Source: an uncultured Clostridia bacterium (lineage in GTDB: Bacteria; Bacillota; Clostridia; Christensenellales; QALW01). From it: 64,000 nt of DNA. The position numbers and the translations under genes are program-made. The notes under the pieces were generated by a model. The model had not been told where the DNA came from. It saw only the letters and a program-made list of their open reading frames with translations, and made no database searches. Position 1 is the first letter of the stretch, and each line of letters begins with the position of its first letter. The stretch is taken from positions 52,235 through 116,234 of the forward strand of contig CAKRZX010000005.1 of the NCBI GenBank assembly GCA_934434555.1. The letters are read 5' to 3'. Shown one piece after another: positions 54,472 through 62,960 of the stretch.

Positions 54472-55053
54472 TTGAAAAGGGACAAAATAATATATATAGT
54501 GCTTGTGCTGTGCGCTTTAATCGGTTTTGCGTCAGGGTGGAATTACGAAAAACTTATTCACGAAAATGTTTACGAATGTGCCGGAGGCTGCTTTGAACTG
54601 GGGCTTTTCGCTTTCTTTTCGGGCAAAACAGCCGCAAAATGCGCGGGCGAATGCTTTTTATCAACGTTAAAGAATCTTTGCCTTTTCTGCGTTGGGTTTA
54701 TTTCATGGATTGTTTTTCCCGTAACCGTTTTTAATCTGTTTTCGCTTTCCTTTAAGTTGGGACTTGTACTGCGCGTTTCGGCGTATTTTTTGAAACTGCG
54801 TGGCGCTTTCAGCACCGCAGCAGTGGGAATTATATCGCTTTTGACAATGGCGGCGGGTGTTATACTTACTAAAAAAATTATTGATTTCAGAATATATCAC
54901 TCCCGCAAACGAAGTCTTGACACGTCCGATATTGTTCTTTTACGCTCAATTCTGCTTGTTTCCCTGATGTTTTTACTGTCAATTCTTTTGATTTTGCTGC
55001 TTTTAAGTCTTTTCAAAAGCGGACTGTACGGTTTTTTCAATACTTTCCTGTAA
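54472..55053 (+). CDS. Polytopic membrane protein, SpoIIM-like
   Basis: 193 residues, about five membrane helices. TTG start after GGGGTGA. The layout (one N-terminal helix, an external loop of about 40 residues with four Cys, then paired helices and a final long helix RSILLVSLMFLLSILLILLLL) and the position just before a dacF-type gene are like SpoIIM, part of the engulfment machine that degrades septal peptidoglycan. Sequence similarity is weak, so this is a tentative call. The Cys-rich outer loop (CAGGC, CAGEC) is unusual. Confidence 0.45.
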   Translation: MKRDKIIYIVLVLCALIGFASGWNYEKLIHENVYECAGGCFELGLFAFFSGKTAAKCAGECFLSTLKNLCLFCVGFISWIVFPVTVFNLFSLSFKLGLVLRVSAYFLKLRGAFSTAAVGIISLLTMAAGVILTKKIIDFRIYHSRKRSLDTSDIVLLRSILLVSLMFLLSILLILLLLSLFKSGLYGFFNTFL

Positions 55054-55063
55054 AATTAAAAAT

Positions 55064-55112
55064 AAAATCCTCCTTTTAAGCAAAAAATATATTTCGGAAA
55101 GGAGGATTTTTT
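55064..55112 (+). repeat. 13-bp perfect inverted repeat burying the dacF ribosome site
   Basis: AAAATCCTCCTTT (55064-55076) and AAAGGAGGATTTT (55098-55110), 21-nt loop, followed by TT. The right arm contains GGAGG (55101-55105), the ribosome site for ATG 55114, and the stem with its T tail has terminator form. Confidence 0.75.
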
Positions 55113-55113
55113 A

Positions 55114-56262
55114 ATGAGAAAATTTCTTGTTTTAATTTTAAGTCTGATTATATTGTGTTTTCCGTTGACCGCATTCTGTACGGGCAACGATGAAATCACG
55201 GTTGAAGCAAAGGCGGCAGTGCTTGTTGACGCGTCAAGCGGAAAGATTTTGTTTGACAAAAACGGCGAGGAACATTTGCCTATCGCAAGCGTTACGAAAG
55301 TTATGACGCTGAATCTTATCTTTGACGCCGTTGAGGACGGCACGCTTTCACTTGACGAAAGCATAAAAGTAAGTCAAAATGCAGCGGGAATGGGCGGTTC
55401 GCAGGCGTTTATCGACGCCGATTACAATTACAAAGCGTCCGACCTTATAAAGTCGATTATAATCGCGTCTGCCAACGATGCGGCGGTTGCAATGGCTGAG
55501 CGCGTGGCGGGCAGTGAAGAAACTTTTGTTGTTAAAATGAACCGCAAGGCAAAAGACTTGGGCATGAGCGACACAAGCTTCAAAAACTGCACTGGTCTGC
55601 CGGCAGAAGGACATTATTCCACCGCCGCGGACGTGGCGAAAATGTCAAGAGAACTGCTTACCCACGAGGACTATTTCAGGTGGAGCACCGCTTGGATGGA
55701 CGAACTGAAACACGATAAAGACGGCAGAAAAACCGAACTTGTAAACACCAACAAACTAATTCGTTCCCTTGCCGGCTGTGACGGCTTGAAAACAGGCTCC
55801 ACAAATGAGGCGAAGTTCTGCATAACTGCAACGGCTAAACGGGGCGATATGCGCCTGATTTCGGTTATTTTGGGCGGGAACAGCAGTAAAGACAGATTCA
55901 GTGACGCAGCAAAACTTATAAACTACGGCTTTGCAAATTTTGAAAACAGAACCGTTGTAAACATCGGCGAAAGCGTCTGTCAGGTTCCCCTTAAAGGCGG
56001 AAAAGAAGATTTTGTAAACGTTACGGCACAGGAAGGGCTGTCGCTTTGCCTTAAAAATGACGGCAGCGAAACATTTGACGTGCGCTTTGAAACGCCCGAA
56101 AGCGTTGATGCACCGGTTCAGGCGGGCGAGGGTATGGGCAGAATGATTGTTTCCGTAAACGGAAGCGATGTTGCACAAATTCCCCTTTGCGCCGACAGAT
56201 GTTACGAAAAAGCAGGATTCGTGGACAGAATAAAGAAAATTCTGTCATTTTGGAAGCAATAA
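55114..56262 (+). CDS. dacF: D-alanyl-D-alanine carboxypeptidase (DacF type, class C low-mass PBP)
   Basis: 382 residues. Signal peptide (1-22), then peptidase S11 domain with SVTK (Ser59, Lys62), SAN and KTG (LKTGSTNEA), and a C-terminal beta domain plus an amphipathic tail (FVDRIKKILSFWK) for membrane attachment. Trims pentapeptides; DacF acts in spore cortex or vegetative wall. The sporulation role is inferred from its SpoIIM-like and Spo0A-like neighbours. Translation may be limited by the hairpin on its ribosome site. Confidence 0.88.
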   Translation: MRKFLVLILSLIILCFPLTAFCTGNDEITVEAKAAVLVDASSGKILFDKNGEEHLPIASVTKVMTLNLIFDAVEDGTLSLDESIKVSQNAAGMGGSQAFIDADYNYKASDLIKSIIIASANDAAVAMAERVAGSEETFVVKMNRKAKDLGMSDTSFKNCTGLPAEGHYSTAADVAKMSRELLTHEDYFRWSTAWMDELKHDKDGRKTELVNTNKLIRSLAGCDGLKTGSTNEAKFCITATAKRGDMRLISVILGGNSSKDRFSDAAKLINYGFANFENRTVVNIGESVCQVPLKGGKEDFVNVTAQEGLSLCLKNDGSETFDVRFETPESVDAPVQAGEGMGRMIVSVNGSDVAQIPLCADRCYEKAGFVDRIKKILSFWKQ

Positions 56263-56263
56263 A

Positions 56264-56292
56264 TTGACGTAATGCGCATTTTATGATATCAT
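56264..56292 (+). promoter_or_regulatory. sigma-A promoter of lysA
   Basis: TTGACG (56264-56269), 17 bp, TATCAT (56287-56292), with TG at the extended position. The -10 sits in a perfect 12-bp palindrome, TATGATATCATA (56282-56293). Confidence 0.7.
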
Positions 56293-56314
56293 ATCCCGTA
56301 AGGAGTGATATACT

Positions 56315-57628
56315 TTGAGGTTGCATTACGGAATGACCGTTAACAGTAACGGTCACCTTACCTTGGGCGGGTGCGATGCTGTTTTGCTTGCAAAGCAGTA
56401 TGGCACTCCGCTTTATGTTCTTGATGAAAGCGCTGTGCGCAAAAACTGCCGCGATGCCGTAAACGCCATGAAAAAATATTTTCCCGACGGCAGAGTTATG
56501 TATGCGTCAAAGGCGCTTAATACAAAAGCAGTGCTTTTAATTGCCCAAAGCGAGGGATTGGGAATCGACACCGTTTCGGGCGGCGAACTTTATACTGCGC
56601 TTTCGGCAGGAATCGACCCGAATAAAATCGAGCTTCACGGCAACAGCAAAACGGAAGAAGAAATCCGTATGGCGGTTAAAAACGGCATTTACTGCATTAT
56701 TGCCGACGGTTTTGACGAACTTGAACTTATTGAAAAAGTCTGCAAAGAGGAAAACAAAAATATCAAAGTATCTTTGCGGCTGCGCCCGAATATCGATGTT
56801 CATGCCCATAAGGCGGTTCAGACCGCGCGTATGGACTGCAAGTTCGGTTTCGGAATATCCGATAATCAGGCAATCCGCGCCGCGGAGATTGTTTCAAAAA
56901 GCGAACATATGGTTCTTCACGGCATACACTGCCATATCGGCTCGCAGATTTTTGATGAAAAGCCGTTTATACTGCTTTGCGAACATCTTGTTTCCTTTGC
57001 CTGTGAAGTACAGGCAAAATACGGCATTACGTTAAAAGAATTTAACTGCGGCGGCGGTTACGGCGTAAGATATACCGATGCCGATACACCGAAGACATTC
57101 GACGCGTTTATAAAAATCATTTCCGATACGCTTAAAGACCTTTGCGGGAAGGAAGATTTCCCGATGCCGATCGTTTCAATAGAACCGGGCAGATCAATCG
57201 TGGGCGAGGCGGGAACGACGCTTTATACTGTTAACGGGCTGAAAGAAATTACAGGCGTGCGCACTTACTGCAACTGCGACGGCGGTATGTTTGAAAATGT
57301 CCGCACTGCGATGTACGGTGCGGAATACGATGCCGTGTGCGCAAACAAAATGTATGAAAAACACGTTTATCCCGTATCAATAGCGGGAAAATGCTGTGAA
57401 TCGGGCGATATGATTACCTGGAACAGCCCGATGCCCCAACTTGAACGGGGAGATATTCTTGCCGTGTTCACAACGGGTGCGTACAATTATTCAATGGCAA
57501 GCAACTACAACCGCAATGCGGTTCCCGCAATGGTGCTTGTAAAGGACGGCGAAAGCCGCGAAATAGTAAAGCGGCAGACTTATGAATACATAACCGCAAA
57601 CGACGTTATACCCGATTATCTTAAATAA
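56315..57628 (+). CDS. lysA: Diaminopimelate decarboxylase
   Basis: 437 residues. Last step of lysine synthesis. PLP Lys66 in YASKALN; GIDTVSGGEL; HCHIGSQI; CGGGYG; EPGRSIVG; GKCCESGD with the Cys of the second subunit; YNYSMASNYN. The start is TTG 56315, about 9 nt after AAGGAGTGA. Own promoter; the M50 peptidase follows after 12 nt. Confidence 0.96.
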   Translation: MRLHYGMTVNSNGHLTLGGCDAVLLAKQYGTPLYVLDESAVRKNCRDAVNAMKKYFPDGRVMYASKALNTKAVLLIAQSEGLGIDTVSGGELYTALSAGIDPNKIELHGNSKTEEEIRMAVKNGIYCIIADGFDELELIEKVCKEENKNIKVSLRLRPNIDVHAHKAVQTARMDCKFGFGISDNQAIRAAEIVSKSEHMVLHGIHCHIGSQIFDEKPFILLCEHLVSFACEVQAKYGITLKEFNCGGGYGVRYTDADTPKTFDAFIKIISDTLKDLCGKEDFPMPIVSIEPGRSIVGEAGTTLYTVNGLKEITGVRTYCNCDGGMFENVRTAMYGAEYDAVCANKMYEKHVYPVSIAGKCCESGDMITWNSPMPQLERGDILAVFTTGAYNYSMASNYNRNAVPAMVLVKDGESREIVKRQTYEYITANDVIPDYLK

Positions 57629-57640
57629 CAGGAGTTACAT

Positions 57641-58345
57641 ATGTTACTTGATATTATTTTCGGCGGCGCATCTTTTCAGGACGCAATGCAAGGCGTGCTT
57701 TCGTTTTTAATTTTGCTTCCGCTTTTGCTTATTTCCCTTACTTTTCATGAGTATGCCCACGGCTATGCGGCATTCAAACAGGGCGACGGCTATGCAAAAA
57801 GCACCGGTCGGCTTACGCTTAACCCGTTCAAGCACATTGACCCGCTGGGGCTTGTGTGTATGATTCTTGTGGGATTCGGCTGGGCAAAACCCGTACCGGT
57901 AGTCCCCCAGAACTTCCGCAACGGCAAAAAAAGTATGATTATCGTTGCCTCCGCGGGAATAATTGCGAACCTGATCCTTGCCTTTGTTGCAACGTTTTTG
58001 TTTGATTTTTGCTATTATATCGCGTTCAGCCATATTACGGGTTCAACAGCCACAATTGTTGCCTCTGCTGTTCTGCTGGCTTTAAGATATCTTGCTTACT
58101 GCAATATTTCGCTTGCTGTATTCAATTTTCTGCCAGTCCCGCCCCTTGACGGCTACAAGATTTTCCGCGAACTGTTCATTTCAAAATGCTATAAGTTCTG
58201 CGCGTTTGTTGAGCGGTACTCCAACTTTATTATGATTGTATTTTTGCTTTTGATTTATCAAACAAATTTCCTTTCAATAATAACCAGCGGCTTATTTAAT
58301 GCAATAAACAGCATTGTGGACTTGATATTTATCGCTTTCAGGTAG
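57641..58345 (+). CDS. Site-2 protease family (M50) membrane metallopeptidase
   Basis: 234 residues, about five to six membrane helices. Zinc motif HEYAH (His36-His40) in helix 1 and PPLDGY (third ligand) further on, typical of the YwhC/Rip-like short M50 group without a PDZ domain. Often found next to scpAB in Firmicutes, as here. The substrate is unknown. Confidence 0.9.
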   Translation: MLLDIIFGGASFQDAMQGVLSFLILLPLLLISLTFHEYAHGYAAFKQGDGYAKSTGRLTLNPFKHIDPLGLVCMILVGFGWAKPVPVVPQNFRNGKKSMIIVASAGIIANLILAFVATFLFDFCYYIAFSHITGSTATIVASAVLLALRYLAYCNISLAVFNFLPVPPLDGYKIFRELFISKCYKFCAFVERYSNFIMIVFLLLIYQTNFLSIITSGLFNAINSIVDLIFIAFR

Positions 58346-58350
58346 GTAAA

Positions 58351-59097
58351 ATGGAACTTCAACTAAAACTTGACCACTTTGAGGGTCCACTTGATTTGCT
58401 TTTGCACTTGCTTGAAAAAGATAAAATCGATATAAAAGATATTTTCGTTTCCGACATAACCGACCAATATCTTAAATATATTGAGGGCATTTCGGAATTC
58501 GATATGGAAAACGCAAGCGAGTTTTTAACAGTGGCGGCGCATTTGCTTGAAATAAAATCCCGTTCGCTTTTGCCTAAACCCGCTCCCGTGGAAGATGGGG
58601 AAGAGGACCCCGAACAGGCGCTTATCCGCAGGCTTACTGAATACAAACTTTACAAGGAAGCCGGCGAAAAACTGCACGATTTAGAAGAAGAAAATCTGCG
58701 TGTTTATTATAAACTTCCCGAAGAAATGCATATGGAAGAGCGCATCGAACTTAATGAAATGAGCCTTGATTCGCTTATGGCGGCTTTCAATGAAGTTCTT
58801 AAACGCGTTGAGGGAAACGCAGTAAAAAAGCAGCGTGAAATCAGGCGCGACGTGTACACGGTAAAGGGCAAAATGTCCTATATCCGCCGCAAACTTGCCG
58901 CAAAAAAGAAAATGTCGTTTTTTGAACTGTTTGAGGACGACGGCAACAAAAGCGAGGTTGTTACCACCTTTGCCGCAATGCTCGAACTGTGGAAAACCGC
59001 CTTTCTTCACCTTAAACAAAAAGAAAATTTCGGTGAAATAACCGTTATTCTTAATATTGACAGTAATTCGGAGGAATTGTCCGATGGAGGAAACTAA
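58351..59097 (+). CDS. scpA: Segregation and condensation protein A
   Basis: 248 residues. Kleisin subunit of the SMC complex. FEGPLDLLLHLLEKDKIDIKDI at the N terminus binds the Smc neck; the C-terminal winged helix starts near KKKMSFFELFE. Overlaps scpB by 14 nt, giving matched synthesis. Confidence 0.95.
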   Translation: MELQLKLDHFEGPLDLLLHLLEKDKIDIKDIFVSDITDQYLKYIEGISEFDMENASEFLTVAAHLLEIKSRSLLPKPAPVEDGEEDPEQALIRRLTEYKLYKEAGEKLHDLEEENLRVYYKLPEEMHMEERIELNEMSLDSLMAAFNEVLKRVEGNAVKKQREIRRDVYTVKGKMSYIRRKLAAKKKMSFFELFEDDGNKSEVVTTFAAMLELWKTAFLHLKQKENFGEITVILNIDSNSEELSDGGN

Positions 59098-59692
59098 AAT
59101 AGCCTCGGCAGTGGAAACTCTGCTTTTTATAGTTGGTGAACCGCTTGACACGGAGGATATAAAAAAAGTAATAAACATAAGCGGAATGGAACTTCGGCAG
59201 GGGCTTGAACTGCTCGAAAGGAAATATTCCGGCACAAGCGGAATTCTTCTTAAAGAGTTCGGAACGAAACTTCAACTTTGCACCAATCCCGAAAACGCCG
59301 CATACGTTGAAGATTTGCTTAACCCGATACAAAAAAAATCGCTTTCACAGTCGGCACTTGAAGTACTTTCAATAATCGCATACCGTCAGCCCGTGACAAG
59401 GGGCGAAATTGAACAGATTCGCGGCGTAAAGTGCGATTATTCGGTAATGAGTTTAAGGCAAAAAGGCCTAATTGAAGAAGTGGGGCACAAGGACGTTATC
59501 GGGCGCCCCGTGCTTTTCGGTACAACCGACCTGTTTTTAAGGCATTTCGGCTTGAATTCTCTTGATGACTTGCCCATGCAGGAAAATCTTGCATTGCTTG
59601 AACAGACCGATTTTGACGAACCGGAACAGTTGACAATTCCGCTGCTTGACGAAAAGCGGCACGACGGAAACGAATCCGAGGAAGAGGAATGA
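59084..59692 (+). CDS. scpB: Segregation and condensation protein B
   Basis: 202 residues. Two winged helices; SALEVLSIIAYRQPVTRGEIEQIRGV and GRPVLFGTTDLFLRHFGL are typical. ATG 59084 has GGAGG 9 nt upstream; the longer frame from 59057 is inside scpA. Acidic tail. ATGA overlap with murI. Confidence 0.95.
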   Translation: MEETKIASAVETLLFIVGEPLDTEDIKKVINISGMELRQGLELLERKYSGTSGILLKEFGTKLQLCTNPENAAYVEDLLNPIQKKSLSQSALEVLSIIAYRQPVTRGEIEQIRGVKCDYSVMSLRQKGLIEEVGHKDVIGRPVLFGTTDLFLRHFGLNSLDDLPMQENLALLEQTDFDEPEQLTIPLLDEKRHDGNESEEEE

Positions 59693-60450
59693 ATACGTTA
59701 CCAATCGGCGTTTTCGATTCGGGCGTAGGCGGACTTTCGGTACTTAAATACGCCGTAACCGCATTGCCGAAAGAGAATTTTATCTATTTCGGCGATTCAG
59801 CCAACGCACCCTACGGCGAAAAAAGCGATTCGCAGGTGCTTTCGCTTTCGGAAAAAGCGGTTGATTTTTTAACAAATCAGGGCATAAAGGCACTTGTTGT
59901 TGCCTGTAATACCGCCACAAGCGTTGCCGTGGATTTTTTAAGGCAAAAATATGCTTTCCCCATAATAAGTATGGAACCGGCAATAAAGCCTGCCCTTGAA
60001 AAGACAGACGGCAAAGTGCTGCTGTTGGCAACAAACGTTACGCTTTCGTCAAAGCGGGTGGATTCGCTTATAAACAAGTACGATTCAGCCCGCCGTGTAA
60101 TCAAAGTTTCCTGTCCGCATTTGGCAAAGAAAATCGAAGAAGCGGCTTTCGGCAACTGCGATATCGACGGTTATCTTTCCGGAATTCTGCGTCCGTATGC
60201 TGATATCGGTGCCACTGCGGCAGTGCTCGGCTGCACACACTATCCGTTTGTCAAGGACAGAATCGAACGCATTTTAGGCAAAATCTCCGTTTTTGACGGG
60301 ATAGACGGCACAATAGGACATCTAAAACACGTTTTGGCGGAAAACGGACTTGAAAATTTTTCGGGCGGAAACGTGAAAATTGAATCTTCACGGAAAGACA
60401 AAGATACTCTTGAACTTTATAATAAATTACTTTTGGGAGGCAAAGTATGA
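59689..60450 (+). CDS. murI: Glutamate racemase
   Basis: 253 residues. Supplies D-glutamate for peptidoglycan. GVFDSGVGGLSVLK; the two catalytic Cys in VVACNTATS and VLGCTHYPF. Cofactor-independent. ATGA junctions on both sides, with scpB and nrdR. Confidence 0.95.
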   Translation: MNTLPIGVFDSGVGGLSVLKYAVTALPKENFIYFGDSANAPYGEKSDSQVLSLSEKAVDFLTNQGIKALVVACNTATSVAVDFLRQKYAFPIISMEPAIKPALEKTDGKVLLLATNVTLSSKRVDSLINKYDSARRVIKVSCPHLAKKIEEAAFGNCDIDGYLSGILRPYADIGATAAVLGCTHYPFVKDRIERILGKISVFDGIDGTIGHLKHVLAENGLENFSGGNVKIESSRKDKDTLELYNKLLLGGKV

Positions 60451-60911
60451 AATGTATGTATTGCGGCTGTCTTGACAGCAGGGTTCTCGATTCAAGACCC
60501 ACGGAAGAGGGGAGTGTAATCCGCCGCCGCAGAGAATGTCCCGAGTGCGGCAAACGCTTTACCACGTACGAAAAAATCGAATCTTCTCCCGTTATGGTCG
60601 TAAAGAAAGACGGAAGCCGACAGTTGTTTGAAATTGACAAAGTGCGCCGCGGAATAGTAAAAGCGTGCGAAAAATGCAAGGTTTCTGTTGACCAGATTGA
60701 ACACGTTGTAAACGAAATTGACCGTCAGGTACATAACGCAATGGATAATGAAATCAGTTCAATTGAAATCGGCGAAATGATTATGGATAAACTTATGGAC
60801 CTTGACCAGGTCGCCTACGTCCGCTTTGCGTCCGTTTACCGCGAATTCAAAGATATAGATTCCTTTATGCACGAACTCAGCACACTGTTAAAAAAGAATG
60901 AAAAACAGTAA
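60447..60911 (+). CDS. nrdR: Transcriptional repressor NrdR
   Basis: 154 residues. Zinc ribbon (CMYCGC ... CPECGKRFTTYE, residues 3-40) and ATP-cone domain with VVKKDGSRQLFEIDKVRRGI. Represses ribonucleotide reductase genes in response to ATP/dATP. No nrd gene in the window. GGGAGG precedes the ATG. Confidence 0.96.
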   Translation: MKCMYCGCLDSRVLDSRPTEEGSVIRRRRECPECGKRFTTYEKIESSPVMVVKKDGSRQLFEIDKVRRGIVKACEKCKVSVDQIEHVVNEIDRQVHNAMDNEISSIEIGEMIMDKLMDLDQVAYVRFASVYREFKDIDSFMHELSTLLKKNEKQ

Positions 60912-60916
60912 ATTAG

Positions 60917-60947
60917 AGCGCCTTTTTGGCGCTTTATTATTTTTTTG
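60917..60947 (+). terminator. Intrinsic terminator after nrdR
   Basis: AGCGCC (60917-60922) and GGCGCT (60928-60933), TTTTT loop, then TTATTATTTTTTT. Confidence 0.85.
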
Positions 60948-60969
60948 TGAATTTTTTTATCTTAGGGTA

Positions 60970-60998
60970 TTGACTTTTGGAAAATTGTGTGATATTAT
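60970..60998 (+). promoter_or_regulatory. sigma-A promoter of the lipoprotein pair
   Basis: TTGACT (60970-60975), 17 bp, TATTAT (60993-60998) with extended TG. AAGGAG follows at 61015-61020. Confidence 0.75.
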
Positions 60999-61031
60999 GT
61001 CTTTGGAATTGATTAAGGAGTTGGTCACACG

Positions 61032-61889
61032 ATGAAATTTTACAAGTTATCCTGTATGGCACTTTTATATATGTTCATTTTCTTTTCAGGCTGTTCGCAT
61101 ACACTTCAACCCACACCACAGATAACGGACGAAGTGTATGTTACTGTTACACCGGAAGTGACAGAACCAACTCCTACTGTCACGGAAAGAAATTCTCTAT
61201 CCCGTGTCCCTGAACGCTTGAACAGTTGCTTTAATTATACTGTAAACCTTGCCGATGAAAAGAAATATACTAAAACACCGAAAGACTTCCAAAACGAAAA
61301 TGAGTTTTACGACTATGTTTTTGATTATTCGGAAAATCAAATAAGAGATATTGTTAAATATATTTCAGATTCCGATTTTATGATTATCAATGTCGATACA
61401 CTGTTTGACGAGCCGTTCAATCAAACATTTGTTATAAACAACAAATCTGTTGTGGACGAATTGAAAGAAATTATTTCTCATCTTGAATTTCAAAAATGCA
61501 GTACATACAGATACGCCGAGCATTGGCCTGATGAGATTTCGCCCCCGGCAGGAGGTGGCGGAGGTTCGCTTCGGGAATTAGGTCTGTATGCCGACGGCGA
61601 AAGAATTTATATTTATTACGAAGTTGACAGTTCGACGGGAAAAGCAATAGAACCGCAAGCAAGCAGCGAGGAAAAAATTTTATTGAGAAAAGGTCTTATG
61701 CTTTTTAATAACGGCGATGTGATTTTTAATTTCGGAACAGGAACGAGTTACAGTACCATTAGTGCCGAAATGCGCGTGTACGACCGAGAGAAGTTCAATA
61801 CTCTTTACTCGCAAATAACGAAATCTATTACTGAGAATTATAACGGTATATCAATGGATGAAGTTATTCTTAATATAAACGGGGGATAA
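61032..61889 (+). CDS. Putative lipoprotein, unknown function (copy 1)
   Basis: 285 residues. Signal peptide with lipobox FSGC (Cys21), a Thr/Pro linker with TDEVYVTVTP (about 30-50), then a globular part with YDYVFDYSENQIRDIVKYI and, near the end, RKGLMLFNNGD. It includes an unusual five-Gly run (PPAGGGGGS). It is clearly related to the next gene along its length. No family recognised. Probably attached to the outer face of the membrane. Confidence 0.8.
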   Translation: MKFYKLSCMALLYMFIFFSGCSHTLQPTPQITDEVYVTVTPEVTEPTPTVTERNSLSRVPERLNSCFNYTVNLADEKKYTKTPKDFQNENEFYDYVFDYSENQIRDIVKYISDSDFMIINVDTLFDEPFNQTFVINNKSVVDELKEIISHLEFQKCSTYRYAEHWPDEISPPAGGGGGSLRELGLYADGERIYIYYEVDSSTGKAIEPQASSEEKILLRKGLMLFNNGDVIFNFGTGTSYSTISAEMRVYDREKFNTLYSQITKSITENYNGISMDEVILNINGG

Positions 61890-61893
61890 TTAT

Positions 61894-62868
61894 ATGAAAT
61901 ACAAACAAATTTGCACTATTCTTACCGCAATACTTTTAATATGTTCCGGCTGCAATAAATCTCCCGCACCTCAACCCACACCGCAAGCAACGGACGAAGT
62001 GTATGTTACCGTTACTCCAAAGCCAACAGAACCGTTGGAAACTCCTTGGCGCGTTCCCACGTATCCGCCGTCGCCTACCGCAAAACCGACAGTAACGCCG
62101 ACACCCTCGCCAACGCCTGTGCCGCCTACACCTACGGTTGACCCTAATACGCTTTATAAGTATGGTATGCAGCAGGAATCAAGCTATTATTATAATGTAA
62201 AATTTATCCAATATAATGAAAGCAAATTTGTAAAAAGCCGTGAATCATTCTCTTCCGAAAAGAAATTTTATTATTATATCTTTAATTATTCCGAACAACA
62301 CGTAAGGGAAATTATTGATAGTCTTAACGATTCAACACGCTTTTATATGATGACGCTTATGGGCTATCCAAATAATAACAAACTGAACGATACTTGGATG
62401 GTTGACTACGAGAGACGTTTTTATTTTGTACTTGATGATGCAAACACAATGAATACAATAAAATCTTTACTTGCAAATGCGAAATTCGAAAGAGTAAAAG
62501 ACTATAAGTATTATGAGGAAATAGAAAACCCCGGTTTGTGGCCGTCAGGCGGTGAGTTCGGCACAAATATATCCAATAACAATCTTCATTTGTTTTATGT
62601 ACCCGAGACCGAAGATAATAATCCTGCAATTTGGGAAGACTGTATGTCAACAAGGCCCATTGTGCGTAAAGGGTTTGGAATAACATATTCAACTGTTTTT
62701 TATCGTTTCGGTAACGGAATAGTAGATTGCACCCTTGAATACAAGTTTAATGAGCAGGAGAAAAAGATTGCCGCAGACCTGATTGAGAGAATTCAAGCCA
62801 AAATGGGTGAAAAAGTAACCGAAATCCTTAACAGCAGTTTAAGTAATCCAATCCTTGATATGGGGTAA
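61894..62868 (+). CDS. Putative lipoprotein, unknown function (copy 2)
   Basis: 324 residues. Lipobox ICSGC (Cys20), the same TDEVYVTVTP segment as copy 1, and a longer Pro/Thr linker (about 22-85) rich in PTP repeats, likely spanning the wall. Shared globular features: FYYYIFNYSEQHVREII against FYDYVFDYSENQIRDIV, and RKGFGITY near the end. GGGGGAT precedes the ATG. Four bases after copy 1, same transcript. No function recognised. Confidence 0.8.
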   Translation: MKYKQICTILTAILLICSGCNKSPAPQPTPQATDEVYVTVTPKPTEPLETPWRVPTYPPSPTAKPTVTPTPSPTPVPPTPTVDPNTLYKYGMQQESSYYYNVKFIQYNESKFVKSRESFSSEKKFYYYIFNYSEQHVREIIDSLNDSTRFYMMTLMGYPNNNKLNDTWMVDYERRFYFVLDDANTMNTIKSLLANAKFERVKDYKYYEEIENPGLWPSGGEFGTNISNNNLHLFYVPETEDNNPAIWEDCMSTRPIVRKGFGITYSTVFYRFGNGIVDCTLEYKFNEQEKKIAADLIERIQAKMGEKVTEILNSSLSNPILDMG

Positions 62869-62928
62869 AATAAGCTCCGCGCAATAGCGGAAAGCAATTT
62901 GTCAAACCCGCTGATTGAACTGAATTAG
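62869..62928 (+). pseudogene. Remnant of a third lipoprotein copy (C-terminal tail)
   Basis: Directly after the stop of copy 2 and in the same frame, 19 codons read to another stop with ESNLSNPLIELN, which lines up with NSSLSNPILDMG, the end of copy 2. It looks like what is left of a duplicated 3' end, or a read-through extension of copy 2. Confidence 0.55.
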
Positions 62929-62929
62929 A

Positions 62930-62960
62930 AAAATGACCGCTTTCGGCGGTCATTTTATGT
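62930..62960. terminator. Bidirectional terminator between convergent genes
   Basis: AAAATGACCGC (62930-62940) and GCGGTCATTTT (62946-62956), 5-nt loop. A-rich left and T-rich right flanks serve both the lipoprotein operon and the Nudix gene. Confidence 0.8.

Noticed and set aside
61950..62160. Short repeats of CCNACNCC type in the lipoprotein gene, looked at as a possible tandem repeat array
   Set aside because: They encode the Pro/Thr linker of the lipoprotein and vary in sequence; no CRISPR-like spacing.
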